Of a DNA stretch of 64,000 nt, positions 34,834 to 43,900 are shown one piece after another (the stretch's first letter is position 1; each line of letters starts with the position of its first letter). The position numbers were made by a program, and so were the translations under genes. A model generated the notes under the pieces. The model saw nothing but the letters and a program-made list of their open reading frames with translations, did no database searches and was not told the origin of the DNA. The stretch covers positions 1,922,001-1,986,000 of the forward strand of contig OZ243044.1 of NCBI GenBank assembly GCA_965212135.1. Direction: 5' to 3'. Origin of the DNA: Bin75 sp965212135. GTDB taxonomy: Bacteria; Nitrospirota; Nitrospiria; Nitrospirales; UBA8639.

Positions 34834-35521
34834 ACAACACAGCGTCCCCCCGGACCTGACGGTGCGGTTTGATGAACAGGGGCTGGTGCCCGCGATTGTC
34901 CAGGATTGGCGCGACGGCGCGGTTCTCATGGTCGGCTACATGAATCGGGAAGCGCTGGATCTGACGCTGCAAACCGGGTACGTGCATTTCTGGAGCCGTT
35001 CAAGAAAGCGGCTCTGGAAAAAAGGGGAGACCTCCGGTCACGTTCTGCGCGGTCAACGCGTGTTTCTTGATTGTGACGGAGACGCGTTGCTGGTCAAAGC
35101 CGAACCCGAAGGCCCCACGTGTCACACGGAAGCCCGAACGTGCTTTTGGGCGGAAGTGACGAGCCGGGGGGTTGCGGCGCATCGGGTTGGCGAAGAGGCG
35201 AACGGGGGCATTGTTGATCGTTTGTATGAAGTCGTTCTCGAGCGCAAGCGCCGTCCGCAGGACGGGTCGTATGTGTCGGCCCTGACGCAAGGCGGTCCTG
35301 ACCGGATTCTCAAAAAAGTTGTGGAGGAAGCCGGCGAAGTCGCGCTGGCCGTGAAGAACGACGACCGGGACGACATCATCCATGAGGTGGCGGACTTGCT
35401 CTTTCATGCCATCGTGGCGTTGGGGTATTGTGAAATTCCCGTGACGGCCGTTCAGCGGGAACTTGGCAAACGGTTTGGGCGTTCGGGCGTCAGGGAGCCG
35501 TCGGACAAACGAAACGGGTAA
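34823..35521 (+). CDS. hisIE: Bifunctional phosphoribosyl-AMP cyclohydrolase / phosphoribosyl-ATP pyrophosphatase
   Basis: A 232-residue fusion. Residues 1-125 are HisI (AVLMVGYMNREALDLTL, HFWSRSRKRLWKKGETSGH, and the zinc/metal segment CDGDALLVKAEPEGPTCHT). Residues 130-225 are HisE (LYEVVLERKRRPQDGSYVSAL, KKVVEEAGEVALAVKN and HEVADLLFHAIVAL). It performs steps 2 and 3 of the pathway and is the last gene of the operon. A good promoter for dnaG follows. Confidence 0.96.
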   Translation: MESEQHSVPPDLTVRFDEQGLVPAIVQDWRDGAVLMVGYMNREALDLTLQTGYVHFWSRSRKRLWKKGETSGHVLRGQRVFLDCDGDALLVKAEPEGPTCHTEARTCFWAEVTSRGVAAHRVGEEANGGIVDRLYEVVLERKRRPQDGSYVSALTQGGPDRILKKVVEEAGEVALAVKNDDRDDIIHEVADLLFHAIVALGYCEIPVTAVQRELGKRFGRSGVREPSDKRNG

Positions 35522-35545
35522 GCGCCTGCGCCTGTTTCGCTCCGG

Positions 35546-35574
35546 TTGACTTGTCGGGTCGTCCTTGTTATAGT
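35546..35574 (+). promoter_or_regulatory. dnaG promoter
   Basis: TTGACT (35546-35551) and TATAGT (35569-35574) with a 17-bp spacer lie 25 bp after the hisIE stop. Transcription would start near 35581, about 78 nt before the dnaG start. Confidence 0.75.
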
Positions 35575-35658
35575 GAGTAAAAATCTTTATTTTACAATAA
35601 GTTGTGAATAGACTGCTCTTCTGAAAGCGGTCAGGACGAAGGCTTCGGAGAAAGGCCC

Positions 35659-37512
35659 TTGGCAACGGCACGAGCTGGAATCCCTCCTGCGACTCTCCAA
35701 CAGATCCGTGATTCCGTTGACATTATGGATGTGGTGTCCCGCTATGTCACGTTGTCGAAAGCGGGCCACAATCATCGCGGACTGTGTCCTTTTCACGAAG
35801 AAAAAACCCCTTCTTTTACCGTCACTCCGGCGCGGCAGATGTTTTACTGTTTCGGGTGCGGCGTGGGCGGCGACGTCTTTACCTTCCTGATGCGCAAGGA
35901 AGGGTTGGGGTTTCTGGAAGCGGTCGGCGAGCTGGCCGAACAGGCGAGCGTTTCTCTGCCCCGGCATGCGTCCGGAGAGGGTTTGCCGGTCCAGGCGGGC
36001 CAGCGAAAAAGGCTGGTCGCCCTGCATGACCTGGCCCGGACCTGGTTTCAGCGGAATCTTCATGATCCCGGGAAAGGCCGGCCGGCGCTGGACTACCTGG
36101 CCGGTCGCGGTCTTGAGCCGGGCACCGTGGACGAGTTTGGTCTTGGGTACGCGCCGTCTTCGTGGGACGGACTGACGCGCTATTTGACCGGCCAGGGGGC
36201 TTCCTCTTCCGATTTGGAGGCCTCGGGCCTGGTGGTGTCCAAAGATTCTCCGGGCGCCTCGAAATCCGGCAGGTCGTATGACCGCTTTCGCGGACGCGTG
36301 ATGATCCCCATTGACGATCTTCGATCCAACGTGATCGCGTTCGGCGGTCGCGTGTTGGCGGATGACACGCCCAAATATCTCAATTCTCCGGACACCCCGC
36401 TCTTTCAAAAGGGACGTTCCCTGTATGGATTGCACAAGGCGCGCGCGGCGGCTCATTCACTTGATTCCCTGTTGCTCGTCGAGGGCTACTTTGACGTGCT
36501 GGCCTTATATCAGGCGGGCATTCGTCAGGTGACCGCGCCTCTGGGAACCGCGCTCACCGCCGGTCATGCCGCCTTGCTGCGCCGCTTTGTCACCACGGTC
36601 GTGCTGACCTTTGACGGCGATGCGGCGGGAACCGGCGCGGTCCTGCGCGCGCTGGACGTGTTTCGCGACAGCGGGATCACGGTCAAGGTCGTGGTCATGC
36701 CCCAGGGGCATGATCCCGATTCGTACGTTCGGGCTTACGGGGCGGACGGGTTTCGCGCGTTGCAGGATTGCGCCGTGACGTTGCTGGAATTTGCCGTGGC
36801 GCAATGCCTGGAAGGCGCGGCCCGCGCGACGATTGAAGAGCGGACTCGGCGAGTGGACGCCGTGCTCGGCATTGTGGCCAAAGGCTCAAATCCCGTTGAA
36901 AAAAGCGAGCAGATTCAACGAGTCGCCGAGCGGCTTGGAGTCAGGCCGCAACTGCTGCTCGACCGCTATCCCGCTTTGATCGAGCGCCGGCAAGGCGGTT
37001 CTTCGTCCCGCCGCCGGTCTCACGAGGCGGATTCCCACGCTCGCCTCGGACGCGACGAACACAGGGAATTTCGGGAAGAACGCGCCATTGTCTCGCTGAT
37101 GGTGCAAGGACGGCTACGCCCGGACCATCTCACGGCTCTGCGGCCTGAAGATTTTCGGTCTCCTCTCTATCGCCGGCTTGCGGAACTGGGCGTGCAACGC
37201 CTCGGCGCGGACGGCTGTCTTGATTTGCCGGGATTGCTTGCGGAAACCAATGCGGACGATGACTGCCGCGATTCGGTCGCGGAGTTGGCCGTATCCGTCG
37301 CAGATTTTGACAACGAGGACGAGTATATTCAAGGGTGTTTGAGAGCGTTGGAACACAGAAATTTGAGAACGCGCCTGGATGAACTGATTGCGCAGCTTCG
37401 AATCGCCGAACGAGAGCAGCGAACCGAGGACACGGGCCGTCTGAATGCGCAAATTGAAGCGTTGCGCGTCAGAAAAGCCGGTTGGGCCGCTTCCACCTTC
37501 GCCCGGCAGTAA
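35659..37512 (+). CDS. dnaG: DNA primase
   Basis: A 617-residue primase. The CHC2 zinc ribbon is formed by Cys43, His46, Cys64 and Cys67 (LCPFHEEKTPSF...FYCFGCGVGGD). The catalytic core has GRVMIPIDD and the TOPRIM segment LLVEGYFDVLALYQAG with LTFDGDAAG. The C-terminal helical part would bind DnaB. A TTG at 35659 is used as start because no ATG lies before the zinc finger in a suitable position. Only 10 bp downstream is a remnant of rpoD, the usual neighbour. Confidence 0.95.
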   Translation: MATARAGIPPATLQQIRDSVDIMDVVSRYVTLSKAGHNHRGLCPFHEEKTPSFTVTPARQMFYCFGCGVGGDVFTFLMRKEGLGFLEAVGELAEQASVSLPRHASGEGLPVQAGQRKRLVALHDLARTWFQRNLHDPGKGRPALDYLAGRGLEPGTVDEFGLGYAPSSWDGLTRYLTGQGASSSDLEASGLVVSKDSPGASKSGRSYDRFRGRVMIPIDDLRSNVIAFGGRVLADDTPKYLNSPDTPLFQKGRSLYGLHKARAAAHSLDSLLLVEGYFDVLALYQAGIRQVTAPLGTALTAGHAALLRRFVTTVVLTFDGDAAGTGAVLRALDVFRDSGITVKVVVMPQGHDPDSYVRAYGADGFRALQDCAVTLLEFAVAQCLEGAARATIEERTRRVDAVLGIVAKGSNPVEKSEQIQRVAERLGVRPQLLLDRYPALIERRQGGSSSRRRSHEADSHARLGRDEHREFREERAIVSLMVQGRLRPDHLTALRPEDFRSPLYRRLAELGVQRLGADGCLDLPGLLAETNADDDCRDSVAELAVSVADFDNEDEYIQGCLRALEHRNLRTRLDELIAQLRIAEREQRTEDTGRLNAQIEALRVRKAGWAASTFARQ

Positions 37513-37522
37513 GGATGCCGTT

Positions 37523-37798
37523 ATGGGAAAGACCCCTGTCTCCAGAACACGGGGAAAAAGCCGGGTTGCCCAAAAACAGAAGAAGCGGCCGGTGACACGG
37601 TTGTCTTCCGCGCGGGGTCGTTTCCCTGTCCGCCTGTATTTGCGTACAATGGGAAGCGTGTCGTTGCTGGGCCGCGACGGTGTGACCTTGCGCACGTTTC
37701 GTGACGAGAACCGGCGTTCACGGGTCCGCCGGTCCGCCGTATGTCCGGGTTCCTGTCATGCAGAGCTGTCCCGTTGGCGGGGCGTTCGGGGCCCATAG
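37523..37798 (+). pseudogene. rpoD (sigma-70) remnant: N-terminus and region 1.2 only
   Basis: A 91-codon frame starting 10 bp after dnaG with an AAGGA site. Its first 30 residues are basic and low complexity. Then PVRLYLRTMGSVSLLGRDG matches sigma-70 region 1.2 (the family has DPVR.YLREMG.V.LL.REGE). After that point the sequence no longer resembles sigma; a shifted frame gives a few sigma-like residues. The essential regions 2 to 4 are missing. The frame runs into the tRNA gene. This is the canonical rpoD position in dnaG-rpoD operons, so it looks like a truncated or internally deleted gene; a functional sigma-70 must lie elsewhere. Confidence 0.68.
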
Positions 37799-37865
37799 CT
37801 CAGTTGGTTAGAGCGGCTGACTCATAATCAGTTGGTCCCAGGTTCAAGTCCTGGTGGGCCCACCA
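37789..37865 (+). tRNA. tRNA with CAT anticodon, probably tRNA-Ile2 (lysidine type)
   Basis: A full cloverleaf with acceptor GGGCCCA/TGGGCCC, D arm, anticodon CAT at 37823-37825, T arm GGTTCAAGTCC and encoded CCA. The anticodon-stem context GACTCATAATC and variable loop resemble bacterial tRNA-Ile2, whose C34 is changed to lysidine. Location behind an rpoD position is also where ileX lies in E. coli. Elongator tRNA-Met is the alternative; a second CAT tRNA occurs at 56255-56330. Confidence 0.9.
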
Positions 37866-37952
37866 TTTTCCCTATCTATTTGCGCGGCACATGAGGTACA
37901 CTATAGGAAGCATGGTCAGTCTTCCCCGCATTGCCGACGTTCAGAGGTCTTT

Positions 37953-38723
37953 TTGAGATTTCAACTTTCCCGTCTAGTGCAAGTACAGCAGCTTGATCTC
38001 AAGCTGGACGATCTGGAGCGGCAGCGACAACGGATTCCTCAACGCCTTCATGCGGTCCAATTGCCGGTTGACCAGGCGCGGCATCGTCTGGACGACATTC
38101 AGGCGTCGCTGGAGACCATGACGGCCGAGCGGCGGAGCGGTGAACAGGACTTGAGCGAGCACGAAAGCCGCATCAACAAACTGCGGGAACGGCTCGGCGA
38201 GTTGAAAACGAATAAAGAATATCAGGCCCATTTATTTGAAATTGAACTGGCCAACAAGAAAAAAGACGCCCTTGAAGAAAAGATTCTCCTGGCCATGGAG
38301 CAATCCGAAGAAAAACGGAAAGAACTGGAAGAAGTCCGGACACTTGTTCAAGATCTGACCCAGGCTCTGGAGCAAGAAAAGGCTGAACTTGAGTCCCTGG
38401 CCGAGCGCCTGACGCGCGAGGCCACGCAGACCGGTCAGGAAAAGACCGACCTGTCCGGCTCGGTGGACAAACAGGTCTATCATCGTTACACCCGCCTCAA
38501 ATCCTCCCTGCAACTGCCCGTGGTCGTTCTGGTTCCTGGTGGAACCTGTCAGGGTTGTCAATTGCAAATTCCCCCGCAACTGATCGCAAGCGTCAAGCGG
38601 GCCGATCAACTGCTGGCCTGTCCTTATTGCGACCGCATTTTGTATGATGAAACAATCCTCGATACGGCCCACGAGTACGCGAGTGCGGAAGAACCCGTCG
38701 CCCAGGAAGGCGGCAACAGATAG
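37953..38723 (+). CDS. Coiled-coil protein with C-terminal C4-type zinc ribbon
   Basis: A 256-residue protein. Residues 1-185 form a long heptad-rich coiled coil (VQVQQLDLKLDDLERQRQR, then ERLGELKTNKEYQ). The C-terminus has the zinc ribbon CQGCQLQIPPQL...CPYCDRILY. This is the widespread YbgI-neighbour/DUF164 family with the zinc ribbon, whose role is unclear. A TTG at 37953 after AGAGGT starts the conserved part; the frame extends upstream into the tRNA. It lies between the tRNA and rnpB. Confidence 0.88.
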   Translation: MRFQLSRLVQVQQLDLKLDDLERQRQRIPQRLHAVQLPVDQARHRLDDIQASLETMTAERRSGEQDLSEHESRINKLRERLGELKTNKEYQAHLFEIELANKKKDALEEKILLAMEQSEEKRKELEEVRTLVQDLTQALEQEKAELESLAERLTREATQTGQEKTDLSGSVDKQVYHRYTRLKSSLQLPVVVLVPGGTCQGCQLQIPPQLIASVKRADQLLACPYCDRILYDETILDTAHEYASAEEPVAQEGGNR

Positions 38724-38766
38724 CCGTACCCCCGAGAAAAGCCCCGTTCCGTTTTCATCCCGCCTC

Positions 38767-38795
38767 TTGCTTCAATGACCCGTCCGGCGTATCAT
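38767..38795 (+). promoter_or_regulatory. rnpB promoter
   Basis: TTGCTT (38767-38772) and TATCAT (38790-38795) have a 17-bp spacer, placing the start at about 38802, exactly where the P1 stem of RNase P RNA begins. Confidence 0.65.
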
Positions 38796-38801
38796 GGTTT
38801 T

Positions 38802-39284
38802 GGGTATGAAGGCGTGGGTCAGGCGGCCGCTCGCCGGACGTGAGGCCGGCCGGTGAGAGGAAAGTCCGGACTCCAAAGGGCAGGGTGCTGGGTAACGCCC
38901 AGGCGGAGCGATCCGACATGAGCGCCGCAGAAAACAAACCGCCTCGGGATGCGCTGTCCGGTATGGGCGGGGTTTCCGGGGTAAGGGTGAAAAGGTGGAG
39001 TAAGAGCCCACCGCGTCCATGGCGACATGGATGGCAGGGTAAGCATCACCCGGAGCAAGACCAAATAGGAGAACGCCCCGAACGGCCTGACCCGCGTCCC
39101 GCATTGCAGGCCTCCTTTTGCGAGGACGATTCGGTGATGTTCGGGAAAGGTTGGCCCGACCAAAGTTCTCGGGTAGGTCGCTGGAGGCCTGTGGCAACAT
39201 AGGCCCTAGAGACATGGTCGCCGCCATGTCGAACATTCGGCATGGAACAGAATCCGGCTTATTGACCCACCCCATACCCTTTTT
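38802..39284 (+). ncRNA. rnpB: RNase P RNA, bacterial type A
   Basis: The conserved 5' core GAGGAAAGTCCGGACTCC lies near 38858. GCAGAAAACAAACCGCC lies near 38928 and the 3' core ACAGAATCCGGCTTATTGAC near 39247. The ends pair as P1: GGGTATG and GTGGGTCA at the 5' end with TGACCCAC and CATACCC at the 3' end. A T-run follows P1, so P1 probably also serves as terminator. It is the catalytic RNA that removes 5' leaders from tRNA precursors. Two tRNA genes flank it. Confidence 0.95.
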
Positions 39285-39453
39285 CCTGCTTGGCTTCCCG
39301 GGCCTGCTCTGGAGCTTTTTGGAATGACGGGCCTTGCATTCGCTGTCGTATCGGCGCCGTTGTAAAACGCCCGCGGGCGTCCTTGTGACGTTTGACTCGA
39401 TTTCCCATCCTCTGTTACCATCGCTCGTTCCTTTTCCCGCGAAACGTGATTGT

Positions 39454-39531
39454 GTCCCCATCGTCTAGCCTGGCCCAGGACGCCGGCCTTTCAAGCCGGC
39501 AACACGGGTTCAAATCCCGTTGGGGACACCA
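39454..39531 (+). tRNA. tRNA-Glu (TTC)
   Basis: Acceptor stem GTCCCCA/TGGGGAC, anticodon TTC at 39490-39492 in the loop CTTTCAA, T arm GGGTTCAAATCCC and encoded CCA. The gene is followed at once by a perfect palindromic terminator. Confidence 0.95.
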
Positions 39532-39540
39532 CCACAGGAC

Positions 39541-39572
39541 AGCCGCTGAACCATGGTTCAGCGGCTCTTTTT
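39541..39572 (+). terminator. Perfect palindromic Rho-independent terminator
   Basis: AGCCGCTGAACCA is followed by its exact complement TGGTTCAGCGGCT, then six T residues. The 26-bp palindrome gives a very stable hairpin behind tRNA-Glu. Confidence 0.93.
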
Positions 39573-39756
39573 TGGGGAGTTGTGCGGTGCGGGTCTCATC
39601 CCCGAACAAGGTGTCCCTGCCCGGTTGTGAACCCCGACCTCACTTTGTACAATGAGCGGCAATCCCGAAAGGATACGCCGGGGTCGGAGGCCCGGCCCGG
39701 TGTGCCAACGGAAATTTTGCAATGTGACGGCGTTGAGCGGTGTATGGAGGATGATC

Positions 39757-40659
39757 ATGCCATGGAAAAAAGAGCGTGCAGTGTGGTTGACCGTTGTGAT
39801 TGGAGCGATGGGCGCCGGCCTTGGCTGGCAACCGGCGGCGGCGGAATGGACGTATGAGTCATCCGAACCTCCGATCGAGTCCAAATTTGAAATGATTGAA
39901 GGACAAGACGGGGCTCCGATGATCAACATCCCCGAAGGGGAGTTTTTGATGGGGGACAACAACGGGGCGAGGAATCAACGTCCCGAACATACGATAAGGC
40001 TGGACAGTTACTATATTGACCAGTTTGAAGTGACGATGGAGCGGTATCAGAAATTTCTCGATGAGACCAATCACGACCTGCCGCCCTTGTGGGATGATTT
40101 TGCGGCCTCGGAAAACGCGAAGGATCGTCCGGCCGTCGGCATGGCGTGGGACAGTGCGAGAGCGTACTGCGCATGGACGGGCAAGCGGCTTCCGACTGAA
40201 GCCGAATGGGAGAAGGCGGCTCGAGGGGCCGACGGACGCCGGTATCCCTGGGGGCATATGCAGCCGTTTGTTGATATCGCGCGTTACAATCTCGGCACGA
40301 CCGGATGGGTCAGCTACGAAGTGACACTGGCGTCGGTGACGAGCGGCGTCTCGGGAATGAGTATTCGCCATGGCCTGACGCAGGGAACAAAAAGCCCCTA
40401 TGGCCTCTACCACATGGCTGGCAACGCGTCGGAATGGGTGGCGGACTGGTATGACCGGACGTATTACGAAGAGAGTGCGGAGCGCAATCCCACCGGCCCC
40501 AAAGAGGGCGAGCGCAAAATTTATCGGGGAGGGTCGTGGGAAGATCCCCCGAAATGGCTGGCCGTGACCACCCGGCGAAGCGCCGAACCGGATTTCCCCA
40601 TTGACGCGAACGATTTGACCATCGGGTTCCGGTGCGCGATGGACGCGAAGGGGAAATAA
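39757..40659 (+). CDS. Formylglycine-generating-enzyme-like (SUMF1/FGE-sulfatase) protein, exported
   Basis: A 300-residue protein with a signal peptide ending near PAAAEW. The FGE-sulfatase domain follows: PEGEFLMGDNNG, HTIRLDSYYIDQFEVT, RPAVGMAWDSARAYCAWTG, RLPTEAEWEKAARG, GNASEWVADWYD and RGGSWEDPP ending with GFRCA. The two C-terminal cysteines of active FGE are not evident, so it is more likely a C-type-lectin-like binding protein or a partner factor than a sulfatase activator. The ATG at 39757 is preceded by GGAGG. Confidence 0.85.
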   Translation: MPWKKERAVWLTVVIGAMGAGLGWQPAAAEWTYESSEPPIESKFEMIEGQDGAPMINIPEGEFLMGDNNGARNQRPEHTIRLDSYYIDQFEVTMERYQKFLDETNHDLPPLWDDFAASENAKDRPAVGMAWDSARAYCAWTGKRLPTEAEWEKAARGADGRRYPWGHMQPFVDIARYNLGTTGWVSYEVTLASVTSGVSGMSIRHGLTQGTKSPYGLYHMAGNASEWVADWYDRTYYEESAERNPTGPKEGERKIYRGGSWEDPPKWLAVTTRRSAEPDFPIDANDLTIGFRCAMDAKGK

Positions 40660-40750
40660 GCGATATTACGATAGAGACGAGGAGAGTAAACGTAGGATTC
40701 TGTTGTGACAAATAGAACTTTGAAAACAATTTCCTTAAACGGTTCCCTTG

Positions 40751-40927
40751 TCATTTTTCCAGCGATAAAGGATTGAAACCATTATTAGATGGTGAAACCT
40801 TTTTCCCGCAATGAGGGCATTTTTCCGGTTCTCTGGAATGCCAATTTGAGTAACTTGTAATTTTTATACGGAATTGCTTTCCGCAACCAGTATATGGACA
40901 AATTACAGAAGATGTTTTTATTCCCAT
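40751..40927 (-). CDS. Small zinc-ribbon protein
   Basis: A 58-residue protein with two Cys pairs, CPYTGC and CPHCGKK, spaced to bind one zinc. The ATG at 40927 has a perfect AAGGAGG site. It is strongly AT-rich compared with the neighbours, suggesting recent gain. It lies 27 bp downstream of nrdJ on the same strand. Function unknown. Confidence 0.7.
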   Translation of the reverse strand: MGIKTSSVICPYTGCGKQFRIKITSYSNWHSREPEKCPHCGKKVSPSNNGFNPLSLEK

Positions 40928-40954
40928 CTTTTCCTCCTTCCTCATATCGAAACC

Positions 40955-43900
40955 TTACGAACACCCCGTGGTTTCCCCGCAGTTGCGGCACACCAGACAC
41001 ATCCCGTTTCTGACCAGCTTGAACTGTTTGCAAGTGGGGCAGGGGTCTCCCTCAAACCCTTCTTTGCGATACATGGTATCCATCGCGGTGTAGGTGAGGG
41101 GTTCCCGTTTGGTCTCGAGTTTGCGCGAGGTCGCCCCATTGCCATGGCCGTTGCCGGTGGTGGCGCTGTTTGGCTGTCGGGCGGGGAATACCGCCGGGTC
41201 AATGCTTGCCGTCGTGATGGTTCTGGGGTCGGCCGGTTCGGCATCCGTGCATTCGGGGTCCTGGATGACGGAATCCCCGCGAAGGTCGTCCGGGTTCACC
41301 TGCGCGAGTTCTTTTTTGCCGAGATAGCCAATGGCCAGCTCGCGGAAGATATAGTCAATGATGGACGTTGACATTTTGATGTGGTCGTTGAGATTGACGG
41401 GGCCGTTGGGTTCGAAACGCGTGAACAGGAAGGCCTCGACAAATTCTTCAAGCGGGACGCCGTGCTGGAGCCCCAATGAAATGGCAATGGCAAAACAATT
41501 CATGAGGCTGCGAAACGCCGCGCCCTCCTTGTGCATATCGAGAAAAATTTCTCCAAGCGTGCCGTCCTCGTATTCCCCGGTGCGCAGGTAAATTTTATGA
41601 CCGCCGATCATGGCCTTTTGCGTATAGCCTTCCCGTCGGGAGGGAAGCGGGCGGCGTTTGGCGAGGTACCGAACCATCACCCGTTCCGTCATGCGTTGCG
41701 CCGCTTTCATGATGTCGTCGTGCCGGTCGGTCTGTTCCGTCCGCTCAACGGAGGCGCTCAACGGCTGGCTCAATTTGGAACCGTCCCGGTACAGCGCCAC
41801 GGCTTTGAGCATATGTTGCCAACCCATGCGGTACGCCTCCCGCACGTCCTTGACGACGGATTCCGCGGGCATATTAATGGTCTTGCTGATGGCGCCGCTG
41901 ATAAACGGCTGCGCCGCCGCCATCATCCGAATATGCGCGTGAGTCGCAATGAATCGTTGCCCGGTGCGGCCGCACCGGTTGGCGCAGTCGAAAATCGGAA
42001 GATGTTCGGCTTGCAGGTGAGGCGCGCCTTCAATCGTCATGGTGCCGCAGCAACAATCATTGGCCGCGAGAATTTCTTCGTGGGTAAATCCCAGCGCGCC
42101 CAGCATGTTCAAGTGCGAGTCGTCGAGCTGGGCATCGGAGAAGCCGAGCACGTCCCGGCAAAAATCCTCGCCCACGATCCATTTGTTAAAGGCGAATTGA
42201 ATTTCAAAAATCCCGTCCATGGCCGTTTCCAGGCGCTCAAGCGCTTCCGGCGTAAACCCTTTGGCGCGGAGCGATTCATGGTTCACGAACGGAGCCTGTT
42301 TCAGGGTGCGGGTTCCCGTGGCATAGGTGATAATGTCATGGATCTGTTCTTGGGAATATCCCAGTTTCTTCAACGCCGGAGGCAGGCTTTGGTTGATAAT
42401 TTTGAAGTAGCCCCCTCCGGCCAGTTTCTTGAATTTCACGAGGGCAAAGTCGGGTTCAATCCCCGTGGTATCGCAGTCCATCACCAGCCCGATGGTGCCT
42501 GTGGGGGCGATCACCGTGGCCTGGGCGTTTCTGAAGCCATGGACTTCTCCCAATGCGATGACGCGGTCCCAGGTTTCTTGCGCGGCATGCAGCAGCGCCG
42601 GAGGCGCGTACTCCGGATCAAGGGGTTTGGGCGGAATCGTCAGGTGTTCGTATTCTTCAACCGCGGCGCCATACGCGGCCCTTCGGTGGTTTCGCATGAC
42701 CCGCAGCATATGATCACGGTTTTTTTGAAACCCCTGGAACGGGCCGAGCGCCGCCGCCATTTCCGCGGAGGCGGCATAGGCTTCGCCGGTCAGGATGGAG
42801 GTGAGGGCTCCGCAGATGGCCAGCGCCCGCGGGGAATCATAGGGAATGCCGAGCCGCATGAGCAGCGACCCGAGGTTGGCATACCCAAGCCCCAGAGTGC
42901 GAAAGATAAAACTTTTCTCGGCAATGGATTGGCTCGGGAATCCGGCCATGAGCACGCTGATTTCCAGAACAATCGTCCAGAGCCGGATGGCGTGCCGGTA
43001 GGCTTCGACGTCAAAGTCGTCCTCCGGCGTGAGGAAGGCCCCCAGGTTCAGCGATGCCAGGTTGCAGGCGGTATCGTCCAGGAACATGTATTCGCTGCAG
43101 GGATTGGATGCGTTAATCCGTCCGTCTTCCGGGCACGTATGCCATTCATTGATCGTGGTATCGTATTGAATGCCGGGGTCGGCGCAGACCCAGGCGGCCC
43201 AGCAGATGCGATCCCACAGATCCGCGGCCTTGAGGGTTTTGGCCACGCCTCCGTCCGTCCGGCGGGTCAGATGCCATTCTCCATCTACCTGCAACGCGTG
43301 AAAAAATCCATTGGGGATTCGAATGCTGTTGTTGGAGTTCTGTCCGGAAACCGTTTGATAGCCTTTGCTGTTCCAGTTTGTGTCGTATTCATGGAACACA
43401 AAATGCGTATAGCCTTCCTGCGCATAGGGAAACATCCGCTGAATATAGGCTTCGGGAACGCCCAATTGACGAGCCGAGTGCACGGCCTCTTTGAGCGCCT
43501 GGTTGCGTTCGGGATCAATGTTGACCGTATCGGGCCCTTGATGACAGGCTTTCAGAACGGCATTCAATTGGCGGGCGCAGATGCGGGAGCCGGTGACCAT
43601 GGCGGCCACCTTTTGTTCTTCAATCACCTTCCAGTCAATGAAGGCTTCGATATCGGGATGGTCCAAATCCAGGCAGACCATTTTGGCGGCCCGTCGCGTG
43701 GTGCCTCCCGACTTGATGGCGCCCGCGGCGCGGTCGCCGATTTTGAGGAAGGACATCAGCCCGGAGGATTGCCCCCCGCCGGCCAATGGCTCGTTTTCTC
43801 CGCGCAGTTTGGAAAAATTGGTTCCGGTCCCCGACCCGTATTTGAACAATCGGGCTTCACGGACCCACAGGTCCATAATCCCGCCCTCGTTCACCAGGTC

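Noticed and set aside
37445..37522. Longer start for the sigma-like remnant inside dnaG
   Set aside because: It overlaps the dnaG 3' end in another frame; the ATG at 37523 with AAGGA is the natural start.
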